A DNA stretch of 64,000 nt from DASRHT01 sp035293765 (GTDB lineage: Bacteria; Chloroflexota; Ktedonobacteria; Ktedonobacterales; Ktedonobacteraceae): positions 263,162-327,161 of the forward strand of contig DATGMF010000056.1 in NCBI GenBank assembly GCA_035293765.1, given 5' to 3'. A program made the position numbers and the translations under genes. The notes below the pieces were generated by a model, which made no database searches, was not told the origin of the DNA, and saw nothing but the letters and a program-made list of their open reading frames with translations. Positions within the stretch are counted from its first letter, which is position 1; each line of letters begins with the position of its first letter. Positions 58,383 to 64,000 of the stretch are shown here, one piece after another.

Positions 58383-59495
58383 ATGCATATACGATCAATC
58401 TTTGCTATCGCCCGTAAAGACGCGATTGATATCATCTTAAATAGAAATGCCTTGTTTGGGTTGCTCACTCCCATCTTTCTCGCGTTGTTGTTTCTAGGAA
58501 TAAGCAGCGTCGTTGGAGCTAAAACGACGAACATTTTAATCTACGATCCAGGAAATGCCGGAATAGATCAGGTCGTAAGCAGTTTTTTTGCTCATCCTAG
58601 CATAACGCGAGCCGGATCTCCTGATGACGTTGCCGCCGCTTTTGGCCCGAATGGAGCTCATAAAAGCTCGCAGTACGCCGTTGGGTTGGTTGTGCCTGCC
58701 AACTTCGAAGCTGAATTGCGCCAGAGGAATCATCCACAGCTCAGCTTTTATGTCAATGGAGATGAAGTCAATAATCAGGATCGTCAGCTTTTATTGCGTT
58801 TGATGAGCAGCTATGCCAGTGCCGTCATCAATCCACAACCGCTCAATATCACTGTGGCAACCATTAACCCGCCAGTCTCAACACCGGTTCTGGATATCAG
58901 CAACTTTTATATCGTAGCTGCCCTGCTTACCTCGTTTTTAGTAGGAATCTCGCTTGTCCCTAACCTGCTGATTGAGGAAAAAGAAAAGAAAACCATGCGT
59001 ATGTTGATGGTTTCGCCTGCCTCCTTCACTGATATCGTGCTGGGTAAGCTGCTGGTGGGACTGGTTTATCAAATCGTGCTGGCGTTAGTGGTGATAGCAG
59101 TTCAGAAAGGCTTTGTGGGCAATATCACTATACTGCTCCTCTTTGTGCTGCTTGGCTCCTGCTTTGCCCTGTCACTAGGTTTGCTGGCCGGTAGCATCTT
59201 CGAGACAACGAGCGCTCTTGGTGGTTTTATCAGTATCGCGAGTATTCTGTTTACCGTCTCAGCTTTTTTCACCGGTCCGTTGGGCACACTATTGAGTGGC
59301 AATCCTGTGGCGCAGGTGATTAGAATATTGCCCACCTATTATATCGCGGATGGAGCTTTTAACGCTTTGCAGAACCAGAATGCGCTAACCTACATCCTAT
59401 TTGATGGAGGTATTGTGCTGGCCTGCACTGTAGTTGTGCTCGGTCTAGCCCTGTGGTTGTTACGCCGTCAAGCCTCGATTGTGGCAGCGATCTAG
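58383..59495 (+). CDS. ABC-2 family permease
   Basis: The 370-aa permease has one N-terminal helix (NALFGLLTPIFLALLFLGISSVV). An external domain of ~130 residues (HPSITRAGSPDDVAAAF to LQISNFY-like region) follows, then five C-terminal helices starting near YIVAALLTSFLVGISLV, with the ABC-2 EEKEKKTMRMLMVSPAS coupling loop. It is the NatB/YhfE-type single-subunit layout. The exported substrate is unknown. Confidence 0.9.
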   Translation: MHIRSIFAIARKDAIDIILNRNALFGLLTPIFLALLFLGISSVVGAKTTNILIYDPGNAGIDQVVSSFFAHPSITRAGSPDDVAAAFGPNGAHKSSQYAVGLVVPANFEAELRQRNHPQLSFYVNGDEVNNQDRQLLLRLMSSYASAVINPQPLNITVATINPPVSTPVLDISNFYIVAALLTSFLVGISLVPNLLIEEKEKKTMRMLMVSPASFTDIVLGKLLVGLVYQIVLALVVIAVQKGFVGNITILLLFVLLGSCFALSLGLLAGSIFETTSALGGFISIASILFTVSAFFTGPLGTLLSGNPVAQVIRILPTYYIADGAFNALQNQNALTYILFDGGIVLACTVVVLGLALWLLRRQASIVAAI

Positions 59496-59512
59496 TCACA
59501 AAGTGGCAGGCA

Positions 59513-59550
59513 GCATAGCAGGACCATCTCTTACGGTAGTCTTGCTATGC
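59513..59550 (+). terminator. probable terminator of the ABC exporter operon
   Basis: GCATAGCA (59513-59520) pairs with TGCTATGC (59543-59550) around an imperfectly paired loop, 18 bp after the permease stop. No long T-run follows. Confidence 0.5.
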
Positions 59551-59610
59551 CGCTGGCAGTTAAAGCTCTGGAGCAAATGAGGCTTGTATGAGAAAAAAAC
59601 GAAAAAATTC

Positions 59611-59639
59611 TTGACGGGAAGGTATATTTCTGCTATACT
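59611..59639 (+). promoter_or_regulatory. tRNA-Pro promoter
   Basis: TTGACG (59611-59616), a 17-bp spacer and TATACT (59634-59639) form a near-consensus housekeeping promoter 18 bp before the tRNA. Confidence 0.8.
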
Positions 59640-59656
59640 AATCATGTTTCCAATAG

Positions 59657-59732
<76 letters not shown>

Positions 59733-59737
59733 GGTTT

Positions 59738-59773
59738 AAAGAAGCGATGGCAATTAACTGTCATCGCTTCTTT
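59738..59773. terminator. terminator shared by tRNA-Pro and the convergent methyltransferase
   Basis: AAAGAAGCGATG (59738-59749) and CATCGCTTCTTT (59762-59773) are perfect 12-bp arms. The right arm overlaps the last codons of the methyltransferase gene. Confidence 0.8.
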
Positions 59774-60828
59774 ATTGCTGTGATTAGCGTCGCACCCGAC
59801 ATGACCAGATGATGCTGGCGTACTTCAACCATTCCCACTTGCTCCAGCCACGTTTTCACCGTTGAGAAGGGATAGCATGTCCCGCCAATCGTTGCCATTG
59901 TCAGTGCCATGAATTGTACCACCAACGTGGCGAGGCGCGATCTATAGGGCTGATCGGTAATCTGATCGACGAAGACAAGCATTCCTCCTGGCTTGAGCGT
60001 CTGCACAACCTTCCGCAAAACTGCCTGATTAATCTCGGGTTGCAGCAGGTGAGCGATATGGAAGTAGAGCGCGATGTCGAAGGATGCAGGATATACGGAT
60101 GTAAACTCATCATGCACAATATCGGTACAAATAAAACTCATCCGATCTTCAAGCTTCATTCGTCTGGCCGTGCGCCGTCCCGCCTCGATTCCTGGCTGGA
60201 TATCCATAATAGTGGCGTGCAAGCGGGGATATTTCTGGCAGAAGAGCGCGCTGTAGCCCGCGTGGGAGCCACCAACATCAAGAAGCTGCGTCGCTTGCGC
60301 CGGAACGTGAACGCACCTGACAATCTCTCCGCCGAGAGCCAGCGCCAGCGAGGCCAGACCCGCATAGTGGCGAGCAAGCAACTTTTGCGTCTCTGGCTTG
60401 CTCACGTCTGCCTCGTACGGCATACAGATAGCAGGCTTGCCTGTAAAAAGCACTTCGGGAATGTGTTCCCAGATAGCAACAATATCGGGACTATGCACCA
60501 CGTAAGGAGCGAAGCTGACCGATGAACTGCTCATCAGCCAGCGTCGCGCCACGCGCGTATTGCTATAATAGCCTTTGCGCTGACGCAGATATCCCGCTGA
60601 AACAAGCAGTTGAAGCAGAAGCTGTAGCTTTTCTGAGTCGCATCTCAACTTCTCTGCCAGGGCTTGCGCTGTTAGTTTGCCCTTGCCCAGCGTATCGAAA
60701 ACGCCCAACTCGCAACCTGTCACAAGCACTCTAGAAATCCCTGGTGCCAGCGGAGCATCGAAAAGGGGAGTGGGCAAGATGTTCAGGCGAGACAATATGT
60801 ATTCCAGAAGTGACAGGCGTAATGGCAT
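59761..60828 (-). CDS. SAM-dependent O-methyltransferase (dimerising, class I)
   Basis: The 355-aa protein has an N-terminal winged-helix dimerisation domain (GVFDTLGKGKLTAQALAEKL, about 35-100). The Rossmann SAM domain follows with motif I LLDVGGSHAGYSALF, acidic ATIMDIQPGIEAGR, DIALYFHIAHLL and TLKPGGMLVFVDQ. It resembles the plant-type/CrtF-BchU methyltransferases that act on aromatic, carotenoid or tetrapyrrole substrates. Its ATGA overlap with the UbiA gene indicates a joint pathway, such as methylation of a prenylated aromatic product. Substrate not predicted. Confidence 0.85.
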   Translation of the reverse strand: MPLRLSLLEYILSRLNILPTPLFDAPLAPGISRVLVTGCELGVFDTLGKGKLTAQALAEKLRCDSEKLQLLLQLLVSAGYLRQRKGYYSNTRVARRWLMSSSSVSFAPYVVHSPDIVAIWEHIPEVLFTGKPAICMPYEADVSKPETQKLLARHYAGLASLALALGGEIVRCVHVPAQATQLLDVGGSHAGYSALFCQKYPRLHATIMDIQPGIEAGRRTARRMKLEDRMSFICTDIVHDEFTSVYPASFDIALYFHIAHLLQPEINQAVLRKVVQTLKPGGMLVFVDQITDQPYRSRLATLVVQFMALTMATIGGTCYPFSTVKTWLEQVGMVEVRQHHLVMSGATLITAIKKR

Positions 60829-61703
60829 CAGACAAGTGCTCCTATTAGCCAGCCTCCGGCGAGCACAAGACAGGTCAGGACCACCAGATAAAAGTATGGT
60901 TTACGCGTCGAGACGGGCTTCTGCGGACCAGAAAGCAGGATCATGATGCTTACCGCGAGGCAAGCGAGCAATAGCGTTGAAACGATAATCCAGAGCTGAG
61001 CGGGGACGACGCGGATTATTGTCAACAGCCCGATAAAACAGATACATAGAAGGATCAGGAGGGGGCAGGCGATAAAAGAGCCGCGTGTGCCCAAAACAAC
61101 GGCCAGCGTGCGAGCTTTATGAGCGGCATCCGCTTCAATATCCGGTAGTGAGTTTGCCAGGTTTAGAGCTACGCCAAGCAATGCAGCGACCGGAGCCAGC
61201 CAGAACACAATAGGCGTCATACGTCCCATCCCTACGAAGGCGTAAACAGGAATGAGCGGAATAGCCAGCGCGAAGACGATCCCGCTCAAAGGCGTCGATT
61301 TCAGGCCGAGATTGTAGCCCTGGCCCAATGCTAGATACAGCAGAGAGATCAGCAAGGCCAGTGGATTGAGGGGCAGCAAAAGCAAGAGCATCAGTCCGAT
61401 CAACAGCAGCCCCAAGATCAGAGCTGCGCGAGGATGGACGAGGCCGCGCGGAATCGGTTTGTCCGGCTTCCCTTTGGCATCCAGGTCGCGGTCACAATAA
61501 TCATTGAGCACAGCAATTGACAGTTGCATAGCAGCGTGAGCCGCGACGACGAGCGCGAACACATCCCAGATAACATGGGGCCATACCGCCAGCAGCGCAA
61601 TTAGAGCGACTGCAACGATGTGGAAAAGAACCGGTCCAGGGTGGCAAAGCAGGAAAAAGCCCAGCGCGACCTCTGCCGGGCGACGTTTTCTCGCTATTTC
61701 CAT
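60828..61703 (-). CDS. UbiA-family prenyltransferase
   Basis: The 291-aa polytopic enzyme has about eight or nine membrane helices and both Asp-rich motifs of UbiA proteins: NDYCDRDLDAKGKPDKPIPRG (first, N-x3-D-x3-D) and NSLPDIEADAAHKARTLAVVLG (second, D-x3-D). It resembles the BchG/ChlG/UbiA groups that attach prenyl chains to aromatic rings or tetrapyrroles. No chlorophyll or quinone pathway genes are nearby, so the acceptor is unknown. It is coupled to the methyltransferase behind it. Confidence 0.88.
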   Translation of the reverse strand: MEIARKRRPAEVALGFFLLCHPGPVLFHIVAVALIALLAVWPHVIWDVFALVVAAHAAMQLSIAVLNDYCDRDLDAKGKPDKPIPRGLVHPRAALILGLLLIGLMLLLLLPLNPLALLISLLYLALGQGYNLGLKSTPLSGIVFALAIPLIPVYAFVGMGRMTPIVFWLAPVAALLGVALNLANSLPDIEADAAHKARTLAVVLGTRGSFIACPLLILLCICFIGLLTIIRVVPAQLWIIVSTLLLACLAVSIMILLSGPQKPVSTRKPYFYLVVLTCLVLAGGWLIGALV

Positions 61704-61756
61704 ACCAATCTACCTCTCTGGATGCGCTTAATTAAGCGGCGAAATGCAGGGAGCAC

Positions 61757-62311
61757 TTACCATACGGGCAGGCGATCTATAACCGCTTTAAACCAGATGT
61801 CGCGCATCTCGTTGCCAGCCACGATCAGCGTAATCCACACGCCCAGGACGGTGCCAATGACCCAGAGGATCAGCATTAACGTCCCGCTATTGATATTTGA
61901 CAGCATATGCAGAATATTGATAAACGCCAGTGAAAGTAAATCGTGACCATTGGCGATAGGCAGGATGGCGCGTAGCGATGGTTGTCCGAGAATAACTGCC
62001 AGCGTAGCCAGCGTAGCCAGTACGATGGCCGCCAGCAGCTCCGAAAAAGATGGGCGCAAGAAAATGTAGGGGCGTTTTTCAGAAGAGCGGGGAATGAGAG
62101 CAACCTTGCGCATAATATCTGTCGTCAGATCTGGCGGCTCGGCAACCGTATAAATATCCTGGAGAGCCTCATCGATTTTCTCCAGCAAAAGCAGCGACTG
62201 CTGGCAGGTAGAGCAGGTCGAGAGATGCATCTCAAGGCGCCGTATCTGCTTTAGAGAAAGTTGCTTATCAATATAAAGTTGTAATTGTTTATCAGCTTGA
62301 GAACAACGCAT
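61757..62311 (-). CDS. membrane anti-sigma factor with zf-HC2 zinc finger
   Basis: The 184-aa protein has an N-terminal cytoplasmic zinc-binding anti-sigma domain (CSQADKQLQLYIDKQ and RLEMHLSTCSTCQQSL, H-x3-C-x2-C). Two membrane helices follow (SELLAAIVLATLATLAVIL and SGTLMLILWVIGTVLGVWITLIV). It should hold the ECF sigma factor encoded 2 bp upstream inactive until an envelope signal releases it. ATG 62311 with GAGG is chosen over ATG 62332, which overlaps the sigma gene. Confidence 0.9.
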   Translation of the reverse strand: MRCSQADKQLQLYIDKQLSLKQIRRLEMHLSTCSTCQQSLLLLEKIDEALQDIYTVAEPPDLTTDIMRKVALIPRSSEKRPYIFLRPSFSELLAAIVLATLATLAVILGQPSLRAILPIANGHDLLSLAFINILHMLSNINSGTLMLILWVIGTVLGVWITLIVAGNEMRDIWFKAVIDRLPVW

Positions 62312-62313
62312 AA

Positions 62314-62958
62314 TTATCCTCTGGTCTTCCATTCACGCTCAAAAGCTTCCAGATGCTCCTTGAGCAAATTGCGCGCTCGAAACAAATGGGTTTTAATTGT
62401 GCCGATAGGTACTGTCAGTATTTCGGCCATCTCCTCATAACTCATATCCTGTAAGTGGCGTAATATTAATACAATTTGATATTTTGCAGGTAATCTTGCC
62501 AGGTGTTCGCGTACAAAAGCTTGCGTTTCTCGTTCTTCTAATTGAGCATTGGCCCATTCATTATCGCCGGTACGTTCTAATGCGCGTTCCTCTTGCATCG
62601 CAGTCTGTAAAGCCTGATCTCGTTTACGTTGTTCAAGCTGTTTCATACTACAGTTGTAAGCGATACGGTACAGCCAGGTGGAGAAACGGGCGTCTTTGCG
62701 AAAGGATGGCAAAGCCTGCCAGGCGGCGAGGAAAGTCTCCTGAGTGACCTCGCTGGCCTCTTCATACTGGCGAAGAATACGAAAAGTAAGGTTGAAAATG
62801 CGACGCTGGTGCAACTGCACCAGTTGCGCGAAAGCCTCCTGATCACCTTCCTGGCTGGCAGTGATCAACGCTGCCTCGTCGTGTTCGACGGGAGCAGAGA
62901 CAGTATTAGGGAGCGGAAGCCCCATGCTTTGCGATTGTGGTAATAGATATTCGTTCAT
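62314..62958 (-). CDS. RNA polymerase ECF-type sigma factor
   Basis: The ~214-aa sigma factor has region 2 (EEASEVTQETFLAAWQALPSFRKDARFSTWLYRIAYNCSMKQL) and region 4 (LPAKYQIVLILRHLQDMSYEEMAEILTVPIGTIKTHLFRARNLLKE). It belongs to the ECF group with a membrane anti-sigma partner next to it. The start is uncertain: ATG 62958 or the in-frame TTG 62973. Neither has a strong ribosome site. The regulon is unknown, but the UbiA and methyltransferase genes follow in the same direction. Confidence 0.92.
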   Translation of the reverse strand: MNEYLLPQSQSMGLPLPNTVSAPVEHDEAALITASQEGDQEAFAQLVQLHQRRIFNLTFRILRQYEEASEVTQETFLAAWQALPSFRKDARFSTWLYRIAYNCSMKQLEQRKRDQALQTAMQEERALERTGDNEWANAQLEERETQAFVREHLARLPAKYQIVLILRHLQDMSYEEMAEILTVPIGTIKTHLFRARNLLKEHLEAFEREWKTRG

Positions 62959-63082
62959 AATTTTTTGAATCAATCATTAGAGAGTGGATTTGGGAGAAAA
63001 GTTTCGCGGAATTTGCGAAACATCTTCCTCCTTAGAACGTATCATATCATACGGGAAATATGTTAAACAAAAGAGGTTACCG

Positions 63083-63526
63083 ATGTCTGCCAACGTCATT
63101 ATGATTTTGCTGGGCTGGTTGATCGCGCTGGCTATCTTTTTTGGTTTTATCGTCCTGCTGCGCTATATCCACTATAAGGAGCGCATGGCCTTGCTCGCGC
63201 ACGGGATCAATCCCGATAACGTCCCTCGGCAGCGCCGCAGCAAGGGAATGCTCAGGGCAGGTTTAATTACGGCGATGGTTGGCCTGACGCTCACCATAGG
63301 GCTCTACCCGGTTGGTTTTCTCCTGCCCGCCGCGTTTACCGCGGCCCCATTGCATATCGGTCCCTGGCTGCTGCCGGGCCTGATCCCCTTCGGCGTCGGC
63401 ATCGCGCTCATCGTGAGTTATTATCTGGAACAGAACACCCAGGTCGTTGATGAGAATAAAGAGAATGAGAAAATCATCGCGCTGAAAGATCGCCAGGGGC
63501 GGGAGCGGAAGGGAAGAGAGCTTTAG
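63083..63526 (+). CDS. small membrane protein (DUF6249-like)
   Basis: The 147-aa protein has three membrane helices (IMILLGWLIALAIFFGFIVLL, LRAGLITAMVGLTLTIGLYPV and GPWLLPGLIPFGVGIALIVSYYL). A short basic cytoplasmic loop contains KERMALLAHGINPDNVPRQRR, and the tail is charged. The motif RMALLAHG resembles DUF6249-type proteins often found beside sigma factors. ATG 63083 with AGAGG is chosen. Divergent from the sigma/anti-sigma pair, it may be a target of it. Confidence 0.75.
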   Translation: MSANVIMILLGWLIALAIFFGFIVLLRYIHYKERMALLAHGINPDNVPRQRRSKGMLRAGLITAMVGLTLTIGLYPVGFLLPAAFTAAPLHIGPWLLPGLIPFGVGIALIVSYYLEQNTQVVDENKENEKIIALKDRQGRERKGREL

Positions 63527-63580
63527 TAAACGAGTTTTTTGAAAATTTGCAAAATTTGATAAAACTCATAAAAAAACCTC

Positions 63581-63609
63581 TTGACAGGATATATAGACAG
63601 TGATATTAT
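63581..63609 (+). promoter_or_regulatory. rRNA operon promoter
   Basis: TTGACA (63581-63586), a 17-bp spacer and TATTAT (63604-63609) form a near-perfect promoter. A-tract-rich sequence (63541-63578) upstream acts as a likely UP element. The ~240-nt leader (63616-63858) precedes the 16S gene. Confidence 0.8.
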
Positions 63610-63661
63610 CTCACTTGCGCCGGACAGGAAACTGAACGGTACAGCAAAGAAGGCATATAGC

Positions 63662-63716
63662 GTACCTTGAAATGTTCCAACGACGATGGCGCGTCTCCCA
63701 CGATAAATCGGGGAGC
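63662..63716 (+). repeat. palindromic repeat relative in the rRNA leader
   Basis: This stretch begins GTACCTTGAAATG and holds CTCCC-ACGATAAATCG-GGGAG, matching unit 1 inside ftsQ (18077-18123) except for an insertion. It would fold as a hairpin in the rRNA leader. Confidence 0.6.
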
Positions 63717-63858
63717 TACGGCTCAGGAATGTGGCAAGGAAGTACCTGAACAATTGAAGAGTGGTAAGGAACCAATAGTACAGATAGAGCCAGTCAATTC
63801 AACGATAAGCTTGTCATCAAAATGAACATGAATCTCTGAGAGAGATTTCATATAACAT

Positions 63859-64000
<142 letters not shown>

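Overview
The window is a chromosomal segment of about 53% G+C (estimated by eye). It probably comes from a Ktedonobacteria-like member of the Chloroflexota (Chloroflexi). That placement is an inference from gene style: an E1alpha/E1beta-type pyruvate dehydrogenase, a heme A synthase fused to heme O synthase, two-TM cytochrome oxidase subunit IV-like proteins, zinc-ribbon proteins anchored by one membrane helix with large external beta domains, and many regulators. No 16S comparison could be run. Only the first ~140 bases of a 16S rRNA gene are present, at the right edge. No CRISPR array, insertion sequence or prophage was seen.

Layout. 0-8 kb: end of a GT-B glycosyltransferase, map, a PadR regulator, the pdhA-pdhB-pdhC operon with a macrodomain gene directly behind it, an HU gene and an MBL-fold hydrolase. 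8.2-22.3 kb: a division and cell-wall (dcw) cluster, mraZ-rsmH-ftsL-like-ftsI-(98 aa orphan)-ftsW-murG-murC-murB-ftsQ-ftsA-ftsZ. It lacks murE, murF, mraY and murD. Its promoter region has a tight group of DnaA-box-like sites followed by 10-bp-phased MraZ boxes. 22.4-28.7 kb: accessory genes (a BON-domain membrane protein, an HTH/GAF-like regulator, HAD, PHP, a small duplicated-motif protein, an XRE-TPR regulator, two small orphans). HAD and PHP carry the scars of a tandem duplication. 28.7-36.9 kb: an aa3-type cytochrome oxidase locus, with DinB, SCO1 and ctaA-ctaB on the minus strand divergent from ctaG-ctaC-ctaD-subunit IV-ctaE. 37-50.3 kb: envelope and metabolic genes (adhesin-like beta repeats, GT2, CopC/CopD, gamma carbonic anhydrase, NlpC/P60, proline dehydrogenase, Uma2, zinc-ribbon proteins, a ferredoxin-like protein, a BACON-type repeat protein). 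50.8-52 kb: an HTH/PIN toxin-antitoxin-like pair. 52.2-56.1 kb: pheS-pheT behind a phenylalanine T-box leader. 56.2-59.5 kb: a regulator joining a degenerate ABC ATPase to a LytTR DNA-binding domain, divergent from an ABC exporter. 59.6 kb to the end: tRNA-Pro(GGG), a methyltransferase/UbiA pair, an ECF sigma/anti-sigma pair, a small membrane protein and an rRNA operon promoter with the start of 16S.

Less expected content. (1) A ~100-bp interspersed repeat in at least four gene junctions (9.8, 10.5, 29.8 and 42.4 kb). (2) Short palindromic repeats, two of them embedded in frame in ftsQ, with relatives at the ftsW-murG junction and in the rRNA leader. (3) The ABC-LytTR chimera, with a phased direct repeat in the divergent promoter region that fits a LytTR operator. 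(4) A ferredoxin-like protein with Asp in place of a cluster Cys. (5) A BON protein whose membrane anchor resembles the oxidase subunit IV-like protein of the same window. Starts were chosen by ribosome binding site and family N-terminus, so several differ from the longest open frame.
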